64,000 bases of DNA from Burkholderia sp. D-99 (lineage in GTDB: Bacteria; Pseudomonadota; Gammaproteobacteria; Burkholderiales; Burkholderiaceae). Where the stretch lies: NCBI RefSeq assembly GCF_011605345.1, contig NZ_JAAOXM010000002.1:806001-870000 (forward strand). The letters are read 5' to 3'. A model generated the notes under the pieces. That model saw only the letters and a program-made list of their open reading frames with translations, did not search any database and was not told where the DNA came from. This document shows positions 1 through 7,677 of this stretch, in pieces (within the stretch, counting starts at the first letter, position 1; each line of letters opens with the position of its first letter). The translations under genes were made by a program, and so were the position numbers.

Positions 1-183
1 GACGCAGCGGGCTTCGAACCCGAGCAACGCTTGCAGGTCGAGGTGACGCACAAGCGGCTGGTGATCACGCCGATCGAAGACGGGCACTGCGACGATTCCG
101 GAAAGGATGTCGATCGCGCAACAGCGCAGCCGCGGCCGCGGCCGCGGCCGAAGTTTTCGGTGATCACGGGAGACGCGCAATGA
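1..183 (+). CDS. SymE-like type I toxin, C-terminal part (cut by window start)
   Basis: Frame 1 is open from the first base to a TGA at 181-183, giving about 60 residues. The fragment AGFEPEQRLQVEVTHKRLVI matches the end of the SymE toxin fold (AGF, a short beta hairpin, then a GRLVI-like strand). In E. coli, SymE is an AbrB-like-fold protein induced by DNA damage and controlled by an antisense RNA. After the domain comes a low-complexity RPRPRP tail and KFSVITGDAQ. The next gene starts inside this stop codon (ATGA overlap), so the two are translationally coupled. The N-terminus lies upstream of the window. Family call fairly sure; toxicity is inferred from the family. Confidence 0.7.
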   Translation, partial: DAAGFEPEQRLQVEVTHKRLVITPIEDGHCDDSGKDVDRATAQPRPRPRPKFSVITGDAQ

Positions 184-500
184 ATCGCAACGACTCGCGC
201 CAACGTGCCGACACCTCGCCGGCCGACTTCGACCTCGATGACGCGGGAGCGCTGTCGGCCAAGTCCGCGCTCGTACTGAAGGTCAACGCACTGATCGTCT
301 CGCGCGGCCTGAGCGAAGACGAGGCGGCGGCCCTCGCAGAGATGGCCCGGCCGGTCGTCACGCCCGAGCAACGCGAAAGGCTCCGGAACGTTTCGCTGGA
401 ATTGCTGATGCAGACGCTGGCGTCGTTGGGCCAGCATGTGGAAATCGTGGTCCGGCCTGCGGGGCCACCGCATTCGGCAGGCATCGCGGTTTCAGTCTGA
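180..500 (+). CDS. XRE/HigA-like HTH antitoxin-type protein, diverged
   Basis: This 106-residue protein overlaps the SymE-like gene by four bases. Residues about 28-95 follow the layout of small XRE-type regulators found with toxins: KSALVLKVNALI, RGLSEDEAAAL, then LELLMQTLASLGQHVEIVVRP, which carries the family's conserved GQ.VEIVVRP end. The stretch where the recognition helix normally sits (usually an SQP.VS..L-like motif) reads MARPVVTPEQRER, so the DNA-contacting helix has diverged. Position and coupling suggest an antitoxin or autoregulator for the SymE-like protein. It may have lost DNA binding; that is inference. Confidence 0.65.
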   Translation: MNRNDSRQRADTSPADFDLDDAGALSAKSALVLKVNALIVSRGLSEDEAAALAEMARPVVTPEQRERLRNVSLELLMQTLASLGQHVEIVVRPAGPPHSAGIAVSV

Positions 501-533
501 CGGCCGGCGGAATGAACGAAAGGTCGTGTGTGT

Positions 534-553
534 GGCGGCCGGGCCCGGCCGCC
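534..553. terminator. 20-bp perfect palindrome after the toxin-antitoxin pair
   Basis: GGCGGCCGGGCCCGGCCGCC reads the same on both strands and lies 33 bases after the stop of the HTH gene. It could fold into a GC-rich hairpin ending the operon, but there is no T-tract, so termination is a guess. Confidence 0.35.
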
Positions 554-667
554 GCCGGATGCCCGTCACCGGCGAGCGGGAGCGCCGTGCCGGCTCGCAG
601 CAGGCATCCTCGACACACCGGCAACGTACTAAGCGCCCCGGTTTCGACGATGCCCCGGACCTGACGG

Positions 668-1072
668 TCAGGGCCGCGACAACACCATCACACGCCCCGA
701 CACGCGCTGCAGCTTCAGCCACCCCGTATCGGCCGTAAACTGAAGCTGCTGCAACGGAAAGTCGAACTCCGCGCGCTGCGCGGCGCTGATCACCGCATCG
801 GCGATCCAGCGGATCAGCTCCTTGCCTTCGTCGGTCGTCTCGTGGCCGTTCTGGACACCATAGAAATAGCGGTTCCCGGCGTTGACCTCGTTCTGAACCT
901 GCATCCAGTGCCCCGGCAGGCCCCGCTGCGTCCTGAACAGGTCGGCCACCCGCTGCGTCGTCAATCCGCGCGCCCACAATGCGCCGTTCACGGCGGGGCG
1001 CGCCAGGTTGTGGCGGTCGGCTTCCTGGGCCTGCTCCTTGATGTCGCCTTTCAGGGAATCGGGTTTCGTCAT
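668..1072 (-). CDS. Hypothetical protein, 134 aa
   Basis: The ATG at 1072 is preceded by a good ribosome binding site (GAGGAAAG), and codon use is typical of the neighbourhood, so the gene looks real. The product has no signal peptide or membrane segment. It begins with a polar stretch (MTKPDSLKGDIKEQAQEADR), has a central LTTQRVADLFRTQRG segment that could be a helix-turn-helix-like pair, and ends with a basic hydrophobic tail. I do not recognise the family. It stands alone, pointing left toward the toxin-antitoxin pair. Confidence 0.6.
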   Translation of the reverse strand: MTKPDSLKGDIKEQAQEADRHNLARPAVNGALWARGLTTQRVADLFRTQRGLPGHWMQVQNEVNAGNRYFYGVQNGHETTDEGKELIRWIADAVISAAQRAEFDFPLQQLQFTADTGWLKLQRVSGRVMVLSRP

Positions 1073-1230
1073 GACGCTTTCCTCGCGATGGGCCCGTCAA
1101 CGGGCCGGTTGAATGGACAAGGACCACGGAGAGCAGCCGGCATGAAGTGCGGATCTGCGCGACCCCGGCGTCCGTGGCCACCACGAACGACAGGCCGGCG
1201 ACATGCGCCGGCCCGGCTCACGATATCGGC

Positions 1231-1254
1231 CGCAGGCGGGTCGTCCCGCCTGCG
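1231..1254 (-). terminator. Hairpin downstream of the efflux operon
   Basis: CGCAGGCGGG and CCCGCCTGCG pair perfectly over 10 bp around a TCGT loop, about 80 bases past the stop of the EmrB-like gene. No T-tract follows on either strand. It is a plausible stabilising or terminating hairpin. Confidence 0.4.
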
Positions 1255-1333
1255 CCGGGTGAAAGATACGCCCATTGCAGGAATTCTTCGCCTGTCAGGT
1301 ATATCAGGCTTCAATATCGGGCGTCTGTCCCCA

Positions 1334-2926
1334 TCACGCTTTCTTCTTCCCCTTCAGCACGAACGCCGCCGCAGTACATCCCGCCATCGCGACACCCGCG
1401 ATCAGGAACGTATCGCTGTACGCCATCAACAACGCCTCGCGCATCACGCGCTGGTTCACGAGCGCGAGTGCCAGTTCGTGCACGCCACCGGTCGCCGAAC
1501 CCGGCAACGCATCGGCACGCGGTACATGCACGCGCGACAGCAGCCGCACGAGCGTCGCCATGCGCTCCTGGAACGCCTCGGAAAACGGCGAAACGGCCTC
1601 GCCGATCTGCATCGCGTGAAGCTTCTGCCGCTCGACGACGATCTGGCTCGCCACCGCGATGCCGATCGCACCGCCCACGTTGCGCACCATGTTGAACACG
1701 CCGGACGCCGAACCGAGCTGCGCCTTCTCGATCCCGTCGACGGCCATCACCGACAGCGCGATCACGACGAGCGACTGCCCGATCCCGCGCACGACGAGCG
1801 ACGGCACGATCACGTTCGCCGCCGCATCGGCGCTCAGGTGGATGTTCATCAGGCAGCCGGCCGCGACGAGCGCGAAGCCGAGCACGATCGTCGTGCGCGG
1901 GCTCGTGCGGCGCATCAGCGGCGGCGTCAGGAACGACATCACGAACTGCACGAGCCCGTACGGGATCATCGCGAGGCCGATGTCGCGCGCGCTGTAGCCG
2001 TGCAGTTCGGCGAAGTAGTTCGGCACGAGGAACACGACGCCGAACACCACCGCGCCGAACAGGAACTGCATCAGGCTCGCGATCCCGAAGTTGTAGCGGC
2101 CGAGCAGCCGCAGGTTGATGAACGGCTCCTTGCGCCGCAGCTCGATCGCGACGAACGCGACGAGCCCCGCCACCGCGACGATCGACAGCTCGACGATCAG
2201 GCCGGACGCGAACCAGTCCTTGCGCCCGCCCTCCTCCAGCACGATCTGCAGCGCGCTCAAGCCGATCGCCATCGTCGCGATCCCGAACCAGTCGGCCTGG
2301 CGCAGCTTCGACAACTGCACGGGCACCGGGCGGATCGCCCACGCGATCGCGGCGATCAGCGCGATCGCGGGCGGAATCTGCAGATAGAAGATCCAGCGCC
2401 ATGAATACATGTCGGTGAGCCAGCCGCCGAGCGACGGCCCCGCCGCCTGCGCGACGTTGTTCGCGACCGCGAACAGCGCCATGCCGAACGGATGCTTCGA
2501 CGGCGGCAGCTCGGTGACGATCAACTGGAACGACAGTGGAATCAGCACGCCGCCGAACGCGCCCTGCAGCGCGCGCGCGACGATCATCGACGAAATGGTC
2601 GGCGCGACCGAGCACGCGATCGAGAATGCGAGGAAACCGCACGCGCCGACGAGCAGCACGCGGCGCGCGGAGAACACCTGCACGAGCCAGCCGGTGAGCG
2701 GAATCACGACGATCTCTGCCACGAGGTACGCGGTCGAGATCCACGAGCCTTCCTCGAAGCTCGCGCCCAGCGACCCGCGGATGTCGGGCAGCGACGCGTT
2801 CGTCACGTGCACGTTCATCCCCGCCATGAAGCAGCCGAACACGCCGCCGAGCACCGCGACCCACGCGCGCAGCGAGACGGTTTCGTCATGCGCGGCCGGC
2901 GCAGCCGGTGATGCCGCGGCCGTCAC
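1334..2926 (-). CDS. DHA2-family MFS drug:proton antiporter, EmrB type
   Basis: This 530-residue inner-membrane protein has the many hydrophobic segments of the 14-helix DHA2 group. The motif-A-like loop GWLVQVFSARR is at about 79-89, and antiporter motif C (AAGPSLGGWLTD) at 161-172. It is the pump of a tripartite export system: the membrane-fusion and outer-membrane partners are encoded immediately upstream on the same strand. The start is GTG at 2926, overlapping the TGA of the adaptor gene (GTGA), so the two are translationally coupled. Substrates cannot be read from sequence; EmrAB relatives export hydrophobic or weakly acidic compounds. The symbol is withheld because Burkholderia carries many paralogues. 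Confidence 0.9.
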   Translation of the reverse strand: MTAAASPAAPAAHDETVSLRAWVAVLGGVFGCFMAGMNVHVTNASLPDIRGSLGASFEEGSWISTAYLVAEIVVIPLTGWLVQVFSARRVLLVGACGFLAFSIACSVAPTISSMIVARALQGAFGGVLIPLSFQLIVTELPPSKHPFGMALFAVANNVAQAAGPSLGGWLTDMYSWRWIFYLQIPPAIALIAAIAWAIRPVPVQLSKLRQADWFGIATMAIGLSALQIVLEEGGRKDWFASGLIVELSIVAVAGLVAFVAIELRRKEPFINLRLLGRYNFGIASLMQFLFGAVVFGVVFLVPNYFAELHGYSARDIGLAMIPYGLVQFVMSFLTPPLMRRTSPRTTIVLGFALVAAGCLMNIHLSADAAANVIVPSLVVRGIGQSLVVIALSVMAVDGIEKAQLGSASGVFNMVRNVGGAIGIAVASQIVVERQKLHAMQIGEAVSPFSEAFQERMATLVRLLSRVHVPRADALPGSATGGVHELALALVNQRVMREALLMAYSDTFLIAGVAMAGCTAAAFVLKGKKKA

Positions 2927-4041
2927 GATCCGGCTCCCGGTGTGCCGCGCGTATCGACGCGCGCGATCACCGACATGCCGGGCCGCAGCACGAGGCCCGA
3001 CGGCGGCGCATCGAGGCGGATCTTCACGGGCACGCGCTGCACGATCTTCGTGAAGTTGCCGGTCGCGTTGTCAGGCGGCAGCAGCGCGAATTCGGCGCCC
3101 GAGCCCGGGGCGAGCCCGAGCACGCGGCCGTGCAGCGTGCGGCCCGAGTAGGTATCGACGTCGATCTCGACCGGCTGCCCGTCGCGCATCGCGCCGAGCT
3201 GCGTCTCCTTGAAGTTCGCGACGACGTACACGTCGCGCAGCGGCACGACCGCGAGCAACGGCATCCCGACCTCGACGTACTGGCCCGCGCGCACCGCCCG
3301 CTGGCCGATCGTGCCGTCGCGTGTCGCGCGGATCACCGTGTGCTCGAGATCGAGCTGCGCCAGCGCAAGCTTCGCGCGGGATGCCGCGAGCCGCGCACGT
3401 GCCTGCTCGATCGCCGCCGTGCTCTGCGCGCGGCGCCGGCGCAACACCGTCTGCTGGTCGTCCTGCGCATGCACGGCCGCGCCGGCGCGGGCCAGTTCCG
3501 CGCGCGCCTTCAGTGCATCGGCATGCGCCTGTTCCCAGCGCTGCCCGCTGGCGGCCGATTCGGCGAGCAACTGCTTGTAGCGCGCCGCATCCGCGTCGCG
3601 TCGTGTCGCCTCGGCACGCGCGGCGGCCGCATCGGCCTGCGCCTGCTCGATCACGCTGCGTTGCTGGCCGACCTGCGCATCGAGCGTCGCGGCCGCGGCT
3701 TCCTCGGCCTGCAGCGTCGCGTCGGCCGCGGCGACGGCCGCCTGCGCATCGTCGAACTTCGCGCGATAGTCGCGATCGTCGAGCATGACGAGTACGTCGC
3801 CGCGCTTCACCGGCTGGTTGTCGTCGACGGCCACGCTTGCGACATAGCCGGCCACGCGCGGGCTGACGGTCACGATGTCGGCGCGCACGTACGCATCGTC
3901 GGTGTGCTCGATGAAGCGGCCGACCGTCCACCAGCGCCAGCCGAACCCGGCAAGCACGATGACGGTGATGAAGGCGCCGGCGGCGATCCAGTGGCGCCGC
4001 GCGGAACGGGCGGATTTCTCGGGTACGGCTGTGGTGCTCAT
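2923..4041 (-). CDS. EmrA/HlyD-type membrane fusion protein
   Basis: This periplasmic adaptor links the DHA2 pump to the outer-membrane channel. The ATG at 4041 gives 372 residues; an upstream in-frame GTG at 4080 would add 13 and has no better ribosome site. A single N-terminal membrane anchor spans about 17-38 (ending GFGWRWW). HTDDAYVRADIVTVSPRVAG (46-65) begins the lipoyl-like half motif. An alanine-rich coiled coil follows (about 95-215), then the second lipoyl half and a beta-barrel region (TRDGTIGQRAVRAGQYVEVG). It is the middle gene of the operon. The interval to the upstream outer-membrane gene holds a MITE-like sequence that may affect expression. Confidence 0.9.
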   Translation of the reverse strand: MSTTAVPEKSARSARRHWIAAGAFITVIVLAGFGWRWWTVGRFIEHTDDAYVRADIVTVSPRVAGYVASVAVDDNQPVKRGDVLVMLDDRDYRAKFDDAQAAVAAADATLQAEEAAAATLDAQVGQQRSVIEQAQADAAAARAEATRRDADAARYKQLLAESAASGQRWEQAHADALKARAELARAGAAVHAQDDQQTVLRRRRAQSTAAIEQARARLAASRAKLALAQLDLEHTVIRATRDGTIGQRAVRAGQYVEVGMPLLAVVPLRDVYVVANFKETQLGAMRDGQPVEIDVDTYSGRTLHGRVLGLAPGSGAEFALLPPDNATGNFTKIVQRVPVKIRLDAPPSGLVLRPGMSVIARVDTRGTPGAGS

Positions 4042-4091
4042 GATCGGAATCGGAATGGTTGAGAGTGCGTGCGGATTCACGAACGGCTGGT

Positions 4092-4168
4092 TAGGGCCTG
4101 TTCACGCTAATAACGGGCTTGCGCTGGCCCCACGAATGAATTTTTCCAAAACAGGGGAACGTGCCCTA
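4092..4168. mobile_element. MITE-like remnant, 73 bp flanked by TA
   Basis: Between the outer-membrane and adaptor genes, 4094-4166 is bounded by TA on both sides. Its ends are imperfect inverted repeats: GGGCCTGTTCAC on the left and, read from the right, GGGCACGTTCCC (9 of 12 identical). TA duplication and GGGC.. ends resemble the IS427/IS402-type groups of the IS5 family, and the interior is too short for a transposase. The right-hand TA and first G supply the TAG stop of the outer-membrane gene. No second copy was seen in this window. Assignment is inference. Confidence 0.45.
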
Positions 4169-5647
4169 ACGCTGCCAGCCGCCCCCCAGTGCCTTGAAGA
4201 CGGCGACCTGATCGAGCGCGATCTGCTGCGTCGACGCGGCCAGCGCCGCATCCACCGAAACGAGGCTGCGCTGCGCGTCGAGCACGCCGAGAAAATCCAG
4301 CGCGCCCGCGTCGTAGTTCAGTTCGGCGAGCCGGTAAGCGCGGGCGTGCTCGGCGCGCGCGGTTTCGAGCGCGGCCTTGTGGCGCCACTCGGCGCCATAT
4401 CGTGCGAGCGCCTGTTCGGTTTCCTTCAGCGCGCGCAGCACCTGCGCATCGAACGACGCGCGCGCGGCGGCATCGTCCGCGCGTGCCTGTGCGAGCTGCG
4501 CGCGGCTCGCCGCGAGATTCGGAAAGCGCCAGGTAATCAGCGGCCCGACGCCCCACGCAATCGCGTACTTGTCGCCGAGCGACGACGGATCGCCGGTCGT
4601 CGACAGCCAGTTCACCGAGCCGCCGAGCACGATCGACGGATACAGCTCGGCCGTCGCGGCACCGATCCGGGCGTTCGACGCGGCGAGCCGGCGCTCGCTT
4701 TCGCGCAGGTCGGGCCGGCGCCGGAGCAGCGCGGCACCGTCGCCGACCGGAAACGGTCGCGCCAGCGCCGGCGTTGCACGGCAAAGCGCGGCGGCATCGG
4801 GAATCGAGCCGGGTGCGTGTCCGGTCAGCACCGCCAGTTCATACAGCGCGGCGCGGCGCGCACCCGCGAGCACCGGGAGTTCGGCACGCGTATCGTCGGC
4901 GAACGCGCGCGATCGCGCGACTTCCAGGTCGGACACCAATCCGTGCGCGCGCTGCCGCGCGGTCAGCGCGGCGAGGCGGTCGGCAATCGCGACCGAGCGC
5001 TCGGCCACGTCGATCCGCTCACCGTACGCGCACGCCTGCGCATAGGCGGCCGTCGTCTCGGCGGCGACCGCGACGCGCATCGCATCCGACGCAGCCTGCA
5101 CGGCCTCCGAATCGGCACGCGCGGCATCGACGAGATAGCCGACACGCCCCCACAGATCGACTTCCCACGACAGCGCGAACGATGGCGCGAAACCCCAGCG
5201 CGTGCGCGCATCGGTGCCCTTCGCGCTCGCGACGATCTGGTCGGGCGCGTGCTTGCCGTAGTCGACGCCGAAGCCCGCTGTCGTATCGGGCAACCGCGCG
5301 GCGCCCGCTTCTTCGAGCACGGCGCGCGCACGCGCGACGCGCGCCGCGGCCACCGCGAGATCGCGGTTTTGCGCCAGCGCTTCGCGCACGAGGGCGTCCA
5401 GCGCCGGATCGTCGAACAGCTGCCACCAGCGATCGGGCAACGCGCCGCCGGACGCGACGGGTGCATCGGTCGCGGCGTCGAACGGCGCGTGATGTGCCGC
5501 ATCGATCGACGGCGGGCGATATGGCGCGCCGACCGAGCAGGCGGCAAGCGTCGCCGCGCTCAGCAGCGTGGCGGCAATGCGCGGCGCGCAAGACGCGGCG
5601 GCAACGGGTAAATCGAAGGAAAGCGAAGCAAGGAGCGAGGTGCGCAT
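4166..5647 (-). CDS. NodT-family outer-membrane efflux lipoprotein
   Basis: This is the TolC-like channel of the tripartite exporter (OprM/NodT type). The ATG at 5647 gives 493 residues, close to the family norm. The signal peptide ends in lipobox LAAC with the lipidated cysteine at about 37, followed by SVGAPYRPP, a common OprM-type opening (VGP.Y..P). Two internally similar halves rich in coiled-coil helices (for example LDALVREALAQNRDLAVAAA and RRPDLRESERRLAASNARIG) are characteristic. It is the first gene of the minus-strand operon, 32 bases from a divergent AraC regulator. Its stop codon falls at the edge of the MITE-like element, so the C-terminus (GGGWQR) may have been trimmed or re-ended by insertion. 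Confidence 0.9.
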   Translation of the reverse strand: MRTSLLASLSFDLPVAAASCAPRIAATLLSAATLAACSVGAPYRPPSIDAAHHAPFDAATDAPVASGGALPDRWWQLFDDPALDALVREALAQNRDLAVAAARVARARAVLEEAGAARLPDTTAGFGVDYGKHAPDQIVASAKGTDARTRWGFAPSFALSWEVDLWGRVGYLVDAARADSEAVQAASDAMRVAVAAETTAAYAQACAYGERIDVAERSVAIADRLAALTARQRAHGLVSDLEVARSRAFADDTRAELPVLAGARRAALYELAVLTGHAPGSIPDAAALCRATPALARPFPVGDGAALLRRRPDLRESERRLAASNARIGAATAELYPSIVLGGSVNWLSTTGDPSSLGDKYAIAWGVGPLITWRFPNLAASRAQLAQARADDAAARASFDAQVLRALKETEQALARYGAEWRHKAALETARAEHARAYRLAELNYDAGALDFLGVLDAQRSLVSVDAALAASTQQIALDQVAVFKALGGGWQR

Positions 5648-5679
5648 CGTGCAGTGGCAGTCGAACAAACGATGGGCCT

Positions 5680-6519
5680 ATGGTAATTTCGACCCATTCA
5701 GTCGATCTCGCGCGCAAAGCGCATTCGTCGTCGAGAAAAGGACAAGTGGACCCATTTTTCAGTGCGCTCGAGCGCAAGGACAAGCACAAGCAGATCGCGG
5801 TCGTCGCGTCCGACGCGGCGTCCGGCGTCCTGTATCCGCCGCATTCGCACCGGCACGGCCAGCTGATTCACGCGATTTCCGGCGTGATGCTCGTGCATGC
5901 CGATGCCGGCAGCTGGGTCGTGCCGACCGGGCGCGCGGTGTGGGTGCCGGGCGGCACCCAGCACGAGATCCGGATGGCCGGCGACGTGCAGATGCGCTCG
6001 GTGTTCGTCGCGCGCGAAGTGCGGCCGAGCCTGCCGGGCGAGTGCCGCGTGATCGAGGTCGGCACGTTGCTGCGCGAACTGATCGTGACCGCGTGCGAAC
6101 TGCCGGCCGACTACGACCTGTCGCATCGCGCGGGGCGCGTGCTCGCGCTGATCCTCGACGAAATCGAAATCGCACCGCTGCTGTCGCTGCATGTGCCGAT
6201 GCCGCGCCATCCGACACTCGCCGCGCTGTGCACGCAGCTGATCAACGACCCGTCGTCGGCCGTCACGCTGCAGTCGTGGGCGCGCGATGCGCACATGAAC
6301 GAGCGCACGCTCGCACGCACGTTCAAGCGCGAGACGGGCATGACGCACGGCGCGTGGTGCCGCCATGCGCGTCTGCTGCTGAGCCTGCCGCGCCTCGCGG
6401 CCGGCACGCCGATCCTCGAACTCGCGCTCGAACACGGCTACGACAGCCCCAGCGCGTTCGCGGCGATGTTCCGCAAGGCACTCGGCGTGCCGCCCAGCGA
6501 ATACTTCCGGCGGCGCTGA
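5680..6519 (+). CDS. AraC-family regulator, cupin type, of the efflux operon
   Basis: The 279-residue protein has an N-terminal cupin sensor (HSHRHGQLIHAISGVMLVHA, about 54-73, and VWVPGGTQHEI) and a C-terminal AraC double helix-turn-helix (WARDAHMNERTLARTFKRE, then YDSPSAFAAMFRKALGVPPS). This layout resembles NimR-type AraC proteins, which usually sit next to and control drug exporters. The gene is transcribed away from the outer-membrane efflux gene with only 32 bp between start codons, so the promoters must overlap each other or the coding starts. Local control of the exporter is inferred from position. An earlier in-frame opening extends far upstream but lies antisense to the efflux gene. 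Confidence 0.88.
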   Translation: MVISTHSVDLARKAHSSSRKGQVDPFFSALERKDKHKQIAVVASDAASGVLYPPHSHRHGQLIHAISGVMLVHADAGSWVVPTGRAVWVPGGTQHEIRMAGDVQMRSVFVAREVRPSLPGECRVIEVGTLLRELIVTACELPADYDLSHRAGRVLALILDEIEIAPLLSLHVPMPRHPTLAALCTQLINDPSSAVTLQSWARDAHMNERTLARTFKRETGMTHGAWCRHARLLLSLPRLAAGTPILELALEHGYDSPSAFAAMFRKALGVPPSEYFRRR

Positions 6520-6621
6520 ACCGCATTGTCCGTTTCGCGACGATCGATCGCAGACCTGCGCGCGCGGCGCGACGGGCCGCTCGCTACAGTGACGGCATCG
6601 CACGACACTCGCGCCACGCCG

Positions 6622-7677
6622 ATGGATCTGATTCAAAGCATGCACGTTTTCGTCACGCTCGCCGACGCCGGGACCTTCACCGAAACCGGCAAACGGCTCA
6701 ACCTCACCACCGCGCATGTCAGCCGCACGATCGCGTCGCTCGAGACGCATCTCGGCATCCGGCTGCTGAACCGCACCACCCGCTCGATGTGCCTGACCGA
6801 AGCCGGCGAACGCTATCTGGCGCGTGCACGCGACATCACGCTCGCCGTCGACGCGAGCGAACGCGAAGCGCGCGGCGCACGGCTGCATCCGCATGGCCGG
6901 CTGCGCGCGCACTGCAGCGCCAGCATCGCGAACCGTTTCGTGATTCCGCTCGTCGCGCGCTTCCAGGCGCGCTACCCGGACGTCAGCGTCGACCTGACGC
7001 TCGCGCCGCAGGTGCCGGACCTGATCCGCGACAGCTACGACGTCGCCGTGATCGCGATGCCGAGCCTGCCGAGCTCCGATCAGGTCGCGATCGACGTCGG
7101 GCGGATCGGCAGCGTGCTGTGCGCCGCGCCCGCGTATGTCGCGCATCATGGTATGCCGGATACGCCGCGCGCACTCGCTCGGCATCGCTGCCTGCAACTG
7201 GTCGCGCCCGCCTACCCGGCACGCGAATGGACACTGACGCGCGGTGCGGATTCGGAAACGGTCACGTTCGAGCCGACGATGACAGCCGACGTCGCGGCCT
7301 CGCTCGCGATCGCGGTACGGGAAGGGGCGGGAATCGGCCTGCTGCCGGAGTTCGTCGCGGTGGACGAGCTGCGTTCAGGCGCGCTGGTGCGTGTGCTGCC
7401 CGATTACCGGGCGGAGGAAGTGGGTGTGTTTCTGGTGTATCCGTCGCGCCGGCATCTCGACGCGAAGACGCGCGCGTGGGTGGATTTCATGAAGGTGGAG
7501 CTGCGTGCCGCGCTTGCCGGGCCGCGCGGCGGCAACCGCGATGGCGACAACGCGACCGCGCCGGACACCGCCGGCGCGGTCGCCACGACTCCGCTTACGC
7601 GACGGCCCTCACCGCGGGCTGCGCGGCAAAAAACGTCGCCTGCGCCGCTTCGTCCGCGCGTGCATACGCGCGGTTGA
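6622..7677 (+). CDS. LysR-family transcriptional regulator with extended C-terminus
   Basis: The winged HTH is at the N-terminus ([20 protein letters not shown], then [20 protein letters not shown]), followed by a LysR effector-binding domain to about residue 295. The total is 351 residues, some 50 more than usual. The tail ([20 protein letters not shown] onward) is low-complexity and arginine-rich, and its last 27 codons lie antisense over the 3' end of leuA. The tail therefore looks like read-through into a convergent gene after loss of an earlier stop. Its target is unknown. It could act on the neighbouring AraC/efflux block or elsewhere. Confidence 0.85.
   Translation: MDLIQSMHVFVTLADAGTFTETGKRLNLTTAHVSRTIASLETHLGIRLLNRTTRSMCLTEAGERYLARARDITLAVDASEREARGARLHPHGRLRAHCSASIANRFVIPLVARFQARYPDVSVDLTLAPQVPDLIRDSYDVAVIAMPSLPSSDQVAIDVGRIGSVLCAAPAYVAHHGMPDTPRALARHRCLQLVAPAYPAREWTLTRGADSETVTFEPTMTADVAASLAIAVREGAGIGLLPEFVAVDELRSGALVRVLPDYRAEEVGVFLVYPSRRHLDAKTRAWVDFMKVELRAALAGPRGGNRDGDNATAPDTAGAVATTPLTRRPSPRAARQKTSPAPLRPRVHTRG

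Noticed and set aside
842-2404. 520-codon plus-strand ORF opposite the EmrB-like gene
   Set aside because: It is an antisense shadow of a GC-rich gene, arginine- and aspartate-rich, with no domain and no ribosome site. Similar shadows occur opposite many genes and were left out.
4774-5679. N-terminal extension of the cupin AraC regulator
   Set aside because: The open frame runs antisense through the efflux gene and encodes Arg/Ala/Pro-rich sequence. Conserved sequence starts after 5680.
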